Below, piece after piece: positions 54,573-63,676 of a stretch of 64,000 nucleotides of DNA. Under the pieces are notes generated by a model that searched no databases, was not told the DNA's origin, and saw nothing but the letters and a program-made list of their open reading frames with translations. Position numbers and translations under genes: made by a program. This DNA is from Hydrogenophilales bacterium 28-61-23 (GTDB lineage: Bacteria > Pseudomonadota > Gammaproteobacteria > Burkholderiales > Thiobacillaceae). Location: NCBI GenBank assembly GCA_002281555.1, contig NCGJ01000005.1, positions 169,812 through 233,811 of the forward strand, read 5' to 3'. Each line of letters starts with the position of its first letter. Position 1 is the stretch's first letter.

Positions 54573-55661
54573 TCAATATTTTGAAACGGCTTCGGTCAGC
54601 GTCGCGCGCAAGGCGTCTGGATCATAGTCGCCGCTGACGAACGCTTCGCCCAGCTTCTGGAACAGCACGAAGCGGATGCGCCCGGCTTCGACCTTCTTGT
54701 CCACGCCCATGTAGTCCATATAGGCGTCGTAACCCAGATCTGGCGCGACTACCGGCAAGCCGACACGGCGGAACAACGCGGCGATGCGATCGACATCGGC
54801 GGCGGAAATCAGGCCCATGCGGCACGACAGATCGGCTGCCAGCATGGTGCCGGCGGAAACGCCCTCGCCGTGCAGCCAGTTGCCATAACCCATGCCGGTT
54901 TCGATGGCATGGCCGAAGGTGTGGCCCAGGTTGAGCAGCGCGCGCTGGCCGGATTCGCGCTCGTCGGCCGCGACCACATCCGCCTTGTTCTGGCAGGAAC
55001 GGTGGATGGCGTAAGTCAGCGCCGCGGTGTCGCGCGCCATCAGCGCGCCCATGTTGGCTTCCAGCCATTCCAGGAACGGCAGATCGCGGATCAGTCCGTA
55101 TTTGATGACTTCGGCCAGGCCGGCGGAAAGCTCGCGCTCGGGCAGCGTGTTCAGCGTTTCGGTATCGGCCAGCACCAGTTGCGGCTGGTAGAACGCGCCG
55201 ATCATGTTCTTGCCGAGCGGATGGTTGATGCCGGTCTTGCCGCCGACCGACGAATCGACCTGCGCCAGCAGCGTGGTGGGAATCTGGATGAACGGCATGC
55301 CGCGCTGATAACACGCCGCCGCGAAGCCGGTCAGATCGCCGATGACGCCGCCGCCCAAGGCGATCAGCGTGGTCTTGCGCTCGGCGCGCTGGGTCAGCAG
55401 ACCGTCGAAGATCAAGTTGAGGGTTTCCCAGTTTTTGTAGACCTCGCCATCCGGCAACACGATGGAATCGACTTGCACGCCGGCTTCGCGCAGCGTTTTG
55501 GCGAGGCGCTCCAGATAAAGCGGGCCGACGGTGGTGTTGGTGACGATCACTGCGCGCTTCTGGATCAAATGCGGCAAGACCAGATCGGCGCGATCGAGCA
55601 GGCCGGGGCCGATGTGGATGGGATAGGCGCGGTCGCCGAGTTCTACGGTCAGGGTTTGCAT
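54573..55661 (-). CDS. aroB: 3-Dehydroquinate synthase
   Basis: This enzyme makes 3-dehydroquinate from DAHP in step two of the shikimate pathway. The 362-residue, NAD- and metal-dependent enzyme shows [21 protein letters not shown], the phosphate loop [28 protein letters not shown], the metal ligands E in EVIKYG and H in [12 protein letters not shown] and H in HGEGV. It is divergent from the exonuclease gene (47 bp) and leads toward hipBA and dgt. The usual partner aroK is at 14.6-15.1 kb. Confidence 0.96.
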   Translation of the reverse strand: MQTLTVELGDRAYPIHIGPGLLDRADLVLPHLIQKRAVIVTNTTVGPLYLERLAKTLREAGVQVDSIVLPDGEVYKNWETLNLIFDGLLTQRAERKTTLIALGGGVIGDLTGFAAACYQRGMPFIQIPTTLLAQVDSSVGGKTGINHPLGKNMIGAFYQPQLVLADTETLNTLPERELSAGLAEVIKYGLIRDLPFLEWLEANMGALMARDTAALTYAIHRSCQNKADVVAADERESGQRALLNLGHTFGHAIETGMGYGNWLHGEGVSAGTMLAADLSCRMGLISAADVDRIAALFRRVGLPVVAPDLGYDAYMDYMGVDKKVEAGRIRFVLFQKLGEAFVSGDYDPDALRATLTEAVSKY

Positions 55662-55708
55662 GGGGGCTTGAGGTGCGGGTTAGGCGTTGTATCGGCGAAA
55701 GGATGGCA

Positions 55709-56509
55709 ATGATAATCCGCGTCATGAAACTCGCCACCTGGAACGTCAACTCCCTGAAAGTCCGTCTGCCGCATCTGCTGGACTGGTTGCAAAGCGCGCA
55801 GCCCGATCTGGTTTGTTTGCAGGAAACCAAGCAGACCGACGATGTTTTTCCGGCCGAAGCCCTGCGCGCGGCCGGCTATGACAGCGCCTTCTCCGGCCAG
55901 AAAACCTACAACGGCGTGGCGATCCTGAGCCGCTTGCCGATGTCCGATGTGCAGACCGGCATTCCCGGTTTTGCCGACGAACAGAAGCGCGTGCTTGCCG
56001 CCAGCGTCGATGGCGTTCGTGTCGTCTGCGTCTATATCCCGAACGGTCAGAGCCTGGATTCCGACAAATACGTCTACAAGCTGGCCTGGCTGGATGCGCT
56101 GATCGCCTGGCTGAAGGACGAAATGCAGCGTCACCCCAGGCTCGCGCTGCTCGGCGACTACAACATCGCGCCGGAAGACCGCGATTGCCACGACCCGGCC
56201 GCCTGGGTCGGCCAAGTGCTGGTTTCCGAGCCGGAACGGGCGCGTTTTCAAGCCTTGCTCGACCTGGGCTTCAAGGATGCTTTCCGCCTGTTCGAACAGG
56301 CCGACAAGAGCTTCAGTTGGTGGGATTACCGGATGATGGGTTTTCGCCGCAATCTCGGCATGCGCATCGACCACATTCTGCTTTCGCCGGAACTGGCTTC
56401 GCATTGCAGCGCAAGCGAAATCGACAAGGCGCCGCGCAAGCTGGAACGTCCGTCCGATCACACCCCGGTGTTGGCGACACTGGGGCTGCGTGCCCAACAA
56501 ACCCCCTGA
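55709..56509 (+). CDS. Exodeoxyribonuclease III (ExoA/Xth type)
   Basis: This 266-residue AP endonuclease/3'-5' exonuclease serves base-excision repair. It shows [23 protein letters not shown] with the metal-binding Glu, [19 protein letters not shown] and the terminal [11 protein letters not shown]...SDHTPV with catalytic Asp-His. ATG 55709 has AAAGGA 5 nt before it; ATG 55724 (MKLATWN) is the family-typical start and is possible. It is divergent from aroB. Confidence 0.92.
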   Translation: MIIRVMKLATWNVNSLKVRLPHLLDWLQSAQPDLVCLQETKQTDDVFPAEALRAAGYDSAFSGQKTYNGVAILSRLPMSDVQTGIPGFADEQKRVLAASVDGVRVVCVYIPNGQSLDSDKYVYKLAWLDALIAWLKDEMQRHPRLALLGDYNIAPEDRDCHDPAAWVGQVLVSEPERARFQALLDLGFKDAFRLFEQADKSFSWWDYRMMGFRRNLGMRIDHILLSPELASHCSASEIDKAPRKLERPSDHTPVLATLGLRAQQTP

Positions 56510-56560
56510 TGATTTCATAGGGTGCGCATGGCGCACTGTGCTACGGGGCGAAGAAGATTC

Positions 56561-56669
56561 GTAGGATGGGCGAAGCGCAGCGCGCCCATCAATGCGCGCA
56601 AACAGTTGGGCGCGCTGCTCCAGTTCTGATGCACCAGCCGATGGGCCCGCTGCGCTTGGCCCATCCTAC
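56561..56669. repeat. REP/MITE-like palindromic element with 30-bp inverted ends
   Basis: The arm at 56561-56590 (starts GTAGGATGGGC, ends CCCATC) and the arm at 56640-56669 are inverted copies with two mismatches around a ~49-bp spacer. GTAGGATGGGC ends are typical of dispersed palindromic elements in Betaproteobacteria. With flanking GGTGCGCATGGCGCAC (56521-56536) it fills most of the 318-bp gap before nrdJ. Confidence 0.75.
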
Positions 56670-56763
56670 CCAGTTGCTCGAAATGCCTCGCGAAACAGAT
56701 CGATTGTCGTTCCCTCCGGCATCCCGCCAAAGAATTGCGGAAACATGAAATCGAAGCTTGCGA

Positions 56764-56779
56764 ACACTGTATGTAGCGT
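56764..56779 (+). promoter_or_regulatory. Candidate NrdR box upstream of nrdJ
   Basis: The 16 bp ACACTGTATGTAGCGT match the NrdR consensus (ACACWATATATWGTGT) at 13 positions, 49 bp before the nrdJ start. A second box at the usual ~31-bp spacing is not evident. Confidence 0.5.
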
Positions 56780-56827
56780 CTAAAACGCTAACTCAACCTT
56801 ACATCTAGTTATTTGGAGTCAGTCGCC

Positions 56828-59725
56828 ATGCAGGAAGCCCTGTTCCCCGAACTCGCCGATCAAGCCATTTCCAGCGAAGTCTTGCTGGAGAAATACGCCA
56901 AGGGGGACGAGCAAAATGTGACCGATGTGCGCATGCGCGTTGCCCGCGCGCTGGCCTTGGCGGAAAAGAAAAGCGAGCGCACACATTGGGAACGCGCCTA
57001 CTTCGCCGCGATGGAAGCCGGCTTCATCCCGGCCGGACGCATCAACTCCGCCGCCGGCACCGGCTTGCAGGCCACCTTGATCAATTGCTTCGTGCAGCCG
57101 GTCGGCGACGCGATTTCGGGCGAGTCGGAAGGCAAGCCGGGGATTTACGTCGCGCTGGAGGAGGCCGCTGAAACCATGCGCCGCGGCGGCGGCGTCGGCT
57201 ATGACTTCTCCACCATCAGGCCGAGGGGCGCTTTGGTCAAAGGCACGCAATCGCGCGCCAGCGGCCCGGTTTCCTATATGCGCGTGTTCGACCGTTCCTG
57301 CGAAACGGTGGAATCCGCCGGCTCCCGGCGCGGCGCGCAAATGGGCGTGATGCGCTGCGATCACCCGGATATCGAACTGTTCATCCACGCCAAAGACCAA
57401 GGCGATTTGCGCAACTTCAACATCTCCATCGGCGTCACCGATGCGTTCATGCAAGCCGTCGAGGCGGATGCCGACGTGGAACTGGCGCACCGGTCCGAAC
57501 CCGGCGTCGAGCAGAAAGCCGCCGGCGCCTATCAACGTCATGGCGACGGCGTCTGGGTCTACAAAAAGATGCGCGCCCGCGATCTGTGGACTCAGATCAT
57601 GGCCTCCACCTACGACCACGCCGAGCCCGGCATCCTGTTTCTCGACCGGATCAACCGTGACAACAATCTCTATTACTGCGAAAGCATCGAGGCAACCAAC
57701 CCGTGCGGAGAGCAACCCTTACCGCCCTACGGCTGCTGCTGCCTCGGTTCGGTCAACCTGACCCGCTTCGTCAACCGCGCCTTCACCGATCAGGCCCAGT
57801 TCGATTTCGACGGTCTCGCGCGGGTGCTGCCGGTGTGTGTGCGGGCGCTGGATAACGTGCTCGACCTGACCGCCTGGCCGCTGGAAAAACAGCGTATCGA
57901 GGCGCACAACAAGCGCCGCGTCGGGCTCGGCTTCACCGGTCTGGGCGATGCGCTGGTCATGCTGGGCCTGAGATACGACACGCCGGAAGCGCTCGCCTTT
58001 TCCACCCAGGTGGCGGAATTCATGCGCGATCATTCTTATCTCGCCTCGGTCGAACTGGCCAAGGAGCGCGGCGCGTTCCCGCTGTTCAACGCCGATCTGT
58101 ATCTCTCCGGCGGCAACTTCGCCAGCCGCTTGCCCGGCCCGATCAAGGACGCCATCCGCGCGCACGGCATGCGCAATTCGCATCTGCTCTCCATCGCGCC
58201 CACCGGCACCATTTCGCTGGCCTTCGCCGACAACGCCAGCAACGGCATCGAGCCGCCGTTTTCCTGGGCCTACACGCGCAAAAAGCGCGAGCCGGACGGC
58301 GGCTGGAAGGAACATCAGGTGGAAGACCACGCCTGGCGGCTGTATCGGGAACAAGGCGGCGACATGACCCAATTGCCGCCCGCCTTCGTGACCGCGCTGG
58401 AGATTTCCGCCACCGCGCACATGAATGCCGTCGCCGCCGTCGCGCCCTACGTCGATTCGGCCATTTCCAAGACCGTCAACGTGCCGGCCGACTATCCCTA
58501 CACCGAGTTCGAAGGCCTCTATATCGCGGCCTGGAAGGCCGGCCTCAAAGGGCTGGCCACCTATCGGCCCAACTCGGTGCTCGGCAGCGTGCTTTCCACC
58601 GGCGCGGAAACACCGGCGCCGGCAAAAACCGCATCCAACCCGCAGGATTTCGAACTCTCCGACGTCAATCGCCGCATCGAAATCAAGGCCTTGCCCGCGC
58701 CCGTGCTGGAAAGCCTGAAATGGCCCGGCCGGCCGAAACTGTCCGGCGGCAACCCGGCCTGGTGCTACATGATCGACAGCGCCTGCGGCAGCTTCGCCCT
58801 GTTTGTCGGCCATACGGAACCCAGCGAAAGCGAGGGGCGCGCCTGGCCGTTCGAAGTCTGGGTCAATGGCGCCGAGCAGCCGCGCGGCCTGGGCGCAATC
58901 GCGAAAACACTGTCGATGGACATGCGCGCCAACGACCGGGGCTGGCTGAAACTGAAGCTGGAAACCCTGGCGAAAACGCGCGGTGACGACAGTTGCTCCA
59001 TCCCCTTCCCGCCCAATGGCGAGCCGCGCCAGATGCCCAGCCTGGTCGCCGCCACCGCGCAGCTTCTGCGTTGGCGTCTGGACGATCTGCATGCGCTGGA
59101 TAGCGGCGAAGAAGGTGAAGGCGGCCAATACACCCCGGTGCTCGACGCCCTGTTCTCGCTGAAGGAACCCAAAACCGGCACCGACGGCACGCTGTCCTGG
59201 ACGGTGGACGTCTACAACCCGCATACCGAAGACGACTTCGTCCTCGGCCTCAAGGAAATCACCCTGCCGGATGGCGTCACCCGGCCTTATTCCGTCTGGC
59301 TTTCCGGCGAATATCCGCGCGCCCTCGACGGCCTGTGCAAACTGCTCTCGCTCGACATGCGCGTGCTCGACCCGGCCTGGATCGGCATGAAACTGCGCAA
59401 ACTGCTCAACTACCCGGAACCCCTCGGCGACTTCATGGCCTTTGTGCCGGGAGAATCGAAACAAACCAACTGGCCCTCCACCGTCGCCTACCTCGCCCGC
59501 CTGATCATCCACCGCTACGCCATGCTCGGCATCCTGACCGAGGACGGCCTGCCGGTACGAGAAATGGGCATGATCAAAGCCCCCGCGCTACCGCCCGCCA
59601 GGACCGGCGAAGAAGCCGCCGTGATGAAAGGCAAGGTTTGCAAGGAATGTGGCAACGACACGGTGATACGCAAAGACGGCTGCGATTTCTGCACGGCCTG
59701 CGGCGCGGTCGGGACGTGCGGGTAG
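56828..59725 (+). CDS. nrdJ: Adenosylcobalamin-dependent ribonucleotide reductase (class II)
   Basis: This 965-residue enzyme reduces ribonucleotides with a radical from coenzyme B12, with or without oxygen. The catalytic core (~1-590) has [11 protein letters not shown], the [15 protein letters not shown] loop, [19 protein letters not shown] with the radical cysteine, and [24 protein letters not shown]. Residues ~625-910 hold two TSCPD-type repeats ([14 protein letters not shown] and [13 protein letters not shown]). The end is a zinc-ribbon-like [10 protein letters not shown]...[14 protein letters not shown] with redox cysteines. ATG 56828 is chosen behind GGAG; a TTG at 56813 is in frame. 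Confidence 0.94.
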   Translation: MQEALFPELADQAISSEVLLEKYAKGDEQNVTDVRMRVARALALAEKKSERTHWERAYFAAMEAGFIPAGRINSAAGTGLQATLINCFVQPVGDAISGESEGKPGIYVALEEAAETMRRGGGVGYDFSTIRPRGALVKGTQSRASGPVSYMRVFDRSCETVESAGSRRGAQMGVMRCDHPDIELFIHAKDQGDLRNFNISIGVTDAFMQAVEADADVELAHRSEPGVEQKAAGAYQRHGDGVWVYKKMRARDLWTQIMASTYDHAEPGILFLDRINRDNNLYYCESIEATNPCGEQPLPPYGCCCLGSVNLTRFVNRAFTDQAQFDFDGLARVLPVCVRALDNVLDLTAWPLEKQRIEAHNKRRVGLGFTGLGDALVMLGLRYDTPEALAFSTQVAEFMRDHSYLASVELAKERGAFPLFNADLYLSGGNFASRLPGPIKDAIRAHGMRNSHLLSIAPTGTISLAFADNASNGIEPPFSWAYTRKKREPDGGWKEHQVEDHAWRLYREQGGDMTQLPPAFVTALEISATAHMNAVAAVAPYVDSAISKTVNVPADYPYTEFEGLYIAAWKAGLKGLATYRPNSVLGSVLSTGAETPAPAKTASNPQDFELSDVNRRIEIKALPAPVLESLKWPGRPKLSGGNPAWCYMIDSACGSFALFVGHTEPSESEGRAWPFEVWVNGAEQPRGLGAIAKTLSMDMRANDRGWLKLKLETLAKTRGDDSCSIPFPPNGEPRQMPSLVAATAQLLRWRLDDLHALDSGEEGEGGQYTPVLDALFSLKEPKTGTDGTLSWTVDVYNPHTEDDFVLGLKEITLPDGVTRPYSVWLSGEYPRALDGLCKLLSLDMRVLDPAWIGMKLRKLLNYPEPLGDFMAFVPGESKQTNWPSTVAYLARLIIHRYAMLGILTEDGLPVREMGMIKAPALPPARTGEEAAVMKGKVCKECGNDTVIRKDGCDFCTACGAVGTCG

Positions 59726-59760
59726 CCTCCCCATCAAGCGAAACCGAACAACAATAATGG

Positions 59761-59797
59761 GCACTAATACGCCTTTTAAAGGCGTATTGTGCTTTTT
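59761..59797. terminator. Bidirectional terminator after nrdJ
   Basis: An 8-bp stem (AATACGCC/GGCGTATT) with a 7-nt loop, extended by GCAC/GTGC, is followed by CTTTTTA on the plus strand, 36 bp after the nrdJ stop. Confidence 0.78.
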
Positions 59798-59941
59798 ATG
59801 GGCACAAATCGACCTGTAGTCGTGTTTGCATGCTTTATGCATATCTACCACAATGGGCAGAAATAGGGCTCTTGCACTAAATTCTCCGTATTGAAGGCAG
59901 AAAAGGGGCGCTTACGGAAGGCCGACTTAACGGGTGCAATC

Positions 59942-60259
59942 ATGGCAAATACAAATCTGACGCCGGAAGAGATGGAAGCTGGACTGGGTGAGAAGCTCAA
60001 AGCGCTTCGTCTGTCCAAGAACCTCGACCAGAAGACGTTGGCAGAGCGCGCGGGCTTGAGCGTTCGGGCTTTGCGCAACCTTGAAGGCGGTCAAGGCTCG
60101 ACCGTCAAGACGCTGGTCAGCGTGCTTCGCGCCCTGGGGCGGCACGAGTGGCTGAACACCATTGCACCTATTGCCACCATCAATCCGCTCGCGCTCACCC
60201 GTGAGGCACAGCCCCGGCAGCGGGCCTCCCATTCCCGGCGCACCCGGAGTGGCGCATAA
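59942..60259 (+). CDS. XRE-family antitoxin (HipB-like)
   Basis: This 105-residue DNA-binding protein has its HTH at ~15-70 (LGEKLKALRLSKNLDQKTLAERAG and LSVRALRNLEGG). A basic, probably disordered tail ends RRTRSGA. ATG 59942 is preferred; a TTG 51 bp upstream is in frame without a ribosome site. The HipA-like gene starts 43 bp downstream, so this is a second hipBA-type pair, not closely similar to the one at 54 kb. Confidence 0.8.
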   Translation: MANTNLTPEEMEAGLGEKLKALRLSKNLDQKTLAERAGLSVRALRNLEGGQGSTVKTLVSVLRALGRHEWLNTIAPIATINPLALTREAQPRQRASHSRRTRSGA

Positions 60260-60302
60260 GTGCCGCGCGCGCCCGCCGAGTAACCCATCCGAAGGTTCCC
60301 CC

Positions 60303-61613
60303 ATGGTTCCTACCCAGAAAACCAGGCCGTACAAGCACGTCCACGCCGTTGAAGTCCACCTTTGGGGTGTGCACATCGGTTCGGTCGCGCTTGACCCAAC
60401 CTATGGCTACTACGTATTCGCTTATACGCCGGAATTTACCAACTTGGGTATCGAGCCCTCGCCGCTACACATGCCCGCAGTGGCCGAGGAGACCTACCTG
60501 TTCACGGATTTGCCCGAGGCCACGTATAAGCGGCTGCCCGCGATGCTGAGCGACGCGCTGCCGGATGATTTCGGCAATGCGCTCATCAACCGGTACATGG
60601 CTGACCAAGGTATTGCGGCTCAGGAGGTCACCGCACTGGACCGCTTGGCGTACATGAGCACCCGTGCAATGGGGGCCCTGACGTTCAAACCGTCTCGTGG
60701 CCCGACCAGACACAAGCCCACGACCATTGAGCTGAGTTCCCTGGTCGAACAAGCTCGGCGTGCATTAACGGGCGTCATGGACGACGACCAGACGAATGCG
60801 GCGCTACGCAGCATCATCGACGTTGGCACCAGCGCTGGCGGCGCGCGGGCGAAGGCGGTTATCGCTTTGCTGCCGGATACTGGCGAAATCCGCTCTGGCC
60901 AGATGGATGCCCCGGCGGGCTTCGAGCACTGGCTGCTCAAGTTCGACGGCATGGGCACGGACCAGGAACTGGGCACCACGCAGAATTATGGCCGTATCGA
61001 GTACGCCTATCACCTGATGGCGCGCGCCGCGGGCATCCTCATGACCGACTGCCGGCTCCTCAAGGAGAACGGCCGTGCGCACTTCATGACCCAGCGCTTC
61101 GACCGTGAAGGGCAAAGTGTCCGTCACCACATGCAGACGCTATGCGCGATGGCCCATGTCGACTACAAGAAGAAGGGAACCAATTCCTACTCCCAGCTCT
61201 TCGACACCATCGACCAGTTGGGATTGCCCTACGAGGACATGGAGGAAGCGTTCCGGCGCATGGTCTTCAACGTGATGAGCCGAAACTGCGATGACCACAC
61301 CAAAAACTTCTCGTTCCTGCTGCGCAAGGGCGGCACGGCATGGGCATTGGCGCCGGCCTACGACGTCACGTTTGCCCACAACCCTCAAGGTGAATGGACA
61401 AACCAGCACCTCATGTCGGTAAACGGCAAGTTCAAAGGGTTCGAGATAGCGGACCTGCTGGCCGAGGCCAAGCGGTTTGGCATCGGCTCGGCGCCTCGGG
61501 TTATCGACGAAGTTCGGTACGCCATCCAGGGATGGGCTGAATTTGCGCGAAAGGCTGAGGTTCCTGAGCCCCAGTTGTTTGAAATTGAAAGTCAGCTTCT
61601 GACGCTGGACTAA
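60303..61613 (+). CDS. HipA-like kinase toxin (second locus)
   Basis: This 436-residue protein shares the HipA layout with the gene at 52941: the N-terminal barrel, Gly-rich loop TSAGGARAKAVI (~176-187), LLKFDG with the lysine, MSRNCDDHTKNFSFLL (~323-338, catalytic Asp and Asn) and PAYDVTF. Sequence divergence from the first HipA is high, so the loci are probably independent acquisitions. ATG 60303 is chosen over a longer open frame. The next gene (AMP-ligase-like) begins 13 bp after the stop. Confidence 0.87.
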   Translation: MVPTQKTRPYKHVHAVEVHLWGVHIGSVALDPTYGYYVFAYTPEFTNLGIEPSPLHMPAVAEETYLFTDLPEATYKRLPAMLSDALPDDFGNALINRYMADQGIAAQEVTALDRLAYMSTRAMGALTFKPSRGPTRHKPTTIELSSLVEQARRALTGVMDDDQTNAALRSIIDVGTSAGGARAKAVIALLPDTGEIRSGQMDAPAGFEHWLLKFDGMGTDQELGTTQNYGRIEYAYHLMARAAGILMTDCRLLKENGRAHFMTQRFDREGQSVRHHMQTLCAMAHVDYKKKGTNSYSQLFDTIDQLGLPYEDMEEAFRRMVFNVMSRNCDDHTKNFSFLLRKGGTAWALAPAYDVTFAHNPQGEWTNQHLMSVNGKFKGFEIADLLAEAKRFGIGSAPRVIDEVRYAIQGWAEFARKAEVPEPQLFEIESQLLTLD

Positions 61614-61626
61614 TTTGAGGCTATGG

Positions 61627-62898
61627 ATGTTTAGCTCGCCCCGTCACTGGCTGCATCGCCAGCGCTATCCGCTTCGCTACGCGCAGCTCGATCTGTTGCT
61701 GCGCAACCAGGCCTTGAGCCGGGACGAATTGCTGCGCAAACAGCGGGCGGATTTCGCCGATATCGTTGCTTTCGCCGCCGCCCATGTGCCGTATTACGCG
61801 GAACGTTTGGGCCGGCATCCAGACGTGATTCCGCTCCTGGAAAAAGACGCGGTGCGCGAGCGGCTGGACGATCTGCTGATGCGCGCTGCCGACCGTAGCA
61901 AGGTCAAGATCGGCCACACCGGCGGCTCCACCGGCAAGCCGCTGGCGTTCTGGTACGACGAGGCCAAGCATGAGTTGATGCGCGCCGGGATGATGCGCGG
62001 CTTCATGATGTCGGGCTGGCGGCCGGGACAGAAGGTGCTCAATTTCTGGGGCGCGCGCCAGGATGTCGCGGCGGGCGGGGTGTTCGGTTCGAACTGGTCG
62101 GACTTGATCGCGGCCGAGAAGACCATCGGCGCGACCGAATTCAGTGAGGTGAAACTGCACGAGTGGGCGCGTTTCATTCAACGTTATCGCCCGGTTCTGC
62201 TCTACGGCTACGCCTCGGCAATGAGCGAGCTGGCGCGTTTCATCGTCGCCGGCAAGATGGAAATGCCGGGCAGTTTGATTGGCGTGTATTCCACCGCCGA
62301 GGTGTTGACCGAAGCGCAGCGCGATCTGATGCAACGGGCTTTCGGTTGCAAGGTGTTCAACCAGTACGGCTGCCGCGAAGTGCCCAACATCGCGTGGGAG
62401 TGCCGGCACGGCGGCATGCATGTATTCGCCGATCAGGTTTATCTGGAGTCCGTGCCGATCGAGGGAGAAGACGCGTTGATTGTGACCTCGCTGACCAATC
62501 GGCTGATGCCGTTCATCCGCTACAACCTGGGCGACTCCGGCCGTCTGCTGGACGGCGAATGCGCCTGCGGCTCACCGTTTCCGCTCATGGAAATGGGCTT
62601 GTGCCGGCACAACGACCTGATCCGCACCCGCGCCGGCAAAAGCATCCATCCGGGCTTTTTCAACCATCTGCTCGACGGCCAGGTTCAAGTTCGCCAATTC
62701 CAGTGGGTGCAGCGCGACATGGATCGGATCGCGCTGAATCTGGTCGCCGCCGAACCACTGAGCGCGGCGACGCAGGCCGCGCTGGCCGAAAAAATCAGCC
62801 GGAAGATGGAGGACGCGGTGACGCTGGAAGTGAATTATCTCGACGAGATTCCGCGCACGGTTTCCGGCAAGCACCGGTTCGTGATCGGCTTGGGATAG
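61627..62898 (+). CDS. PaaK/CapK-like adenylate-forming enzyme
   Basis: This 423-residue protein resembles the phenylacetate-CoA ligase and CapK group. It shows the ATP loop GHTGGSTGKPLAFW, GYASAMSEL, QYGCREVPNIAWEC and the C-terminal IRYNLGDSGRL with VSGKHRFV at the hinge. CapK-type members are often in polysaccharide loci; the acid substrate is not known. ATG 61627 lies behind GAGG; the TTG at 61615 is in frame. The link to the upstream hipA is positional only. Confidence 0.83.
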   Translation: MFSSPRHWLHRQRYPLRYAQLDLLLRNQALSRDELLRKQRADFADIVAFAAAHVPYYAERLGRHPDVIPLLEKDAVRERLDDLLMRAADRSKVKIGHTGGSTGKPLAFWYDEAKHELMRAGMMRGFMMSGWRPGQKVLNFWGARQDVAAGGVFGSNWSDLIAAEKTIGATEFSEVKLHEWARFIQRYRPVLLYGYASAMSELARFIVAGKMEMPGSLIGVYSTAEVLTEAQRDLMQRAFGCKVFNQYGCREVPNIAWECRHGGMHVFADQVYLESVPIEGEDALIVTSLTNRLMPFIRYNLGDSGRLLDGECACGSPFPLMEMGLCRHNDLIRTRAGKSIHPGFFNHLLDGQVQVRQFQWVQRDMDRIALNLVAAEPLSAATQAALAEKISRKMEDAVTLEVNYLDEIPRTVSGKHRFVIGLG

Positions 62899-63029
62899 CG
62901 TGCGATTGACCCGGCCAAATACGGGTAGGTTGATCGAATCGAACGTCAGCAGAAGCTTGTTTTCCAGCCATTCGGGCCGCCCAATGGCCCTCATAAGGCC
63001 TCCGTCATACGGCAAAGCGGCCGCAGACC

Positions 63030-63248
63030 TTATTTTCCGGCGGCCTTGTCCAGCAAGCCGAGACCGCGCTCGGCCTTGCCGGCGCCGCGTTCAGCCCGCA
63101 GCCGGAAGCGTGTTTCAGCATCAAACTCCGCCAGCAATAGTGTGGTGACTTCGTCCAGCAGCCGATTCACACTGGTGCCACGGCTCTTTGCCAAGGCACG
63201 CAGGCGCGCGTGTTTGTCGTCGGGGAGACGTAGGGTCAGGGCGCTCAT
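63030..63248 (-). CDS. Ribbon-helix-helix (CopG-type) antitoxin
   Basis: This 72-residue protein opens with a strand MSALTLRLPDD, followed by two helices with KHARLRALAKSRGTSVNRLLDEV, the usual RHH layout. The tail is basic and Ala/Gly-rich. It is the second gene of the pair; its start overlaps the PIN stop by 4 nt. It would bind the PIN toxin and the shared operator. Confidence 0.8.
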   Translation of the reverse strand: MSALTLRLPDDKHARLRALAKSRGTSVNRLLDEVTTLLLAEFDAETRFRLRAERGAGKAERGLGLLDKAAGK

Positions 63249-63676
63249 GATGATGCGATCTCCTTGAGAAAGTCCTCCGGGCCCACGATTCGCAGCTCGG
63301 GAAACTTGAGTTCCATGCGCGCGACATCGCGCAAGTTTCTGGTCACGATGAAACGAGCGCAGCCCGCCACCGCCAGTTCCACCAGATGGTTATCGGCTTC
63401 GTCCGGCAGATTGGGCCGCCAAGAGAAGTAGATGCGCGTCCAATCGCAGGTGGCGAGAAAGATATCCAGCAATTCATCCCGTTCGGCCAGGTTCAGCCGA
63501 CACGTTTCGAAGAGTTCGGTTCGCCCCAGTACATCTTCATATTCGGAGAACAGCGCAGCGCCCATCAGCGGCTGGCAATGCCCACGCAGGCAAGCCGCCA
63601 CTACATGGTGGGCAGCTCCCTGCCCCAGGCAAGCGCCGAGAAAGATATTGGTGTCGACGACAACACGGTATGTCAT
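63245..63676 (-). CDS. PIN-domain toxin
   Basis: This 143-residue putative ribonuclease has the PIN acidic residues in VVDTNIFLGA (Asp), EYEDVLGR (Glu), LPDEADNHLVELA (Asp) and VTRNLRDVARM. The group usually cuts RNA and is blocked by the adjacent antitoxin. Here the toxin gene comes first (63676 to 63245) and the antitoxin second. No other gene is fused. Confidence 0.85.
   Translation of the reverse strand: MTYRVVVDTNIFLGACLGQGAAHHVVAACLRGHCQPLMGAALFSEYEDVLGRTELFETCRLNLAERDELLDIFLATCDWTRIYFSWRPNLPDEADNHLVELAVAGCARFIVTRNLRDVARMELKFPELRIVGPEDFLKEIASS

Noticed and set aside
56510..56827. Cobalamin riboswitch upstream of the B12-dependent nrdJ
   Set aside because: I looked for the conserved B12-box core and found none; the region is largely a palindromic element.
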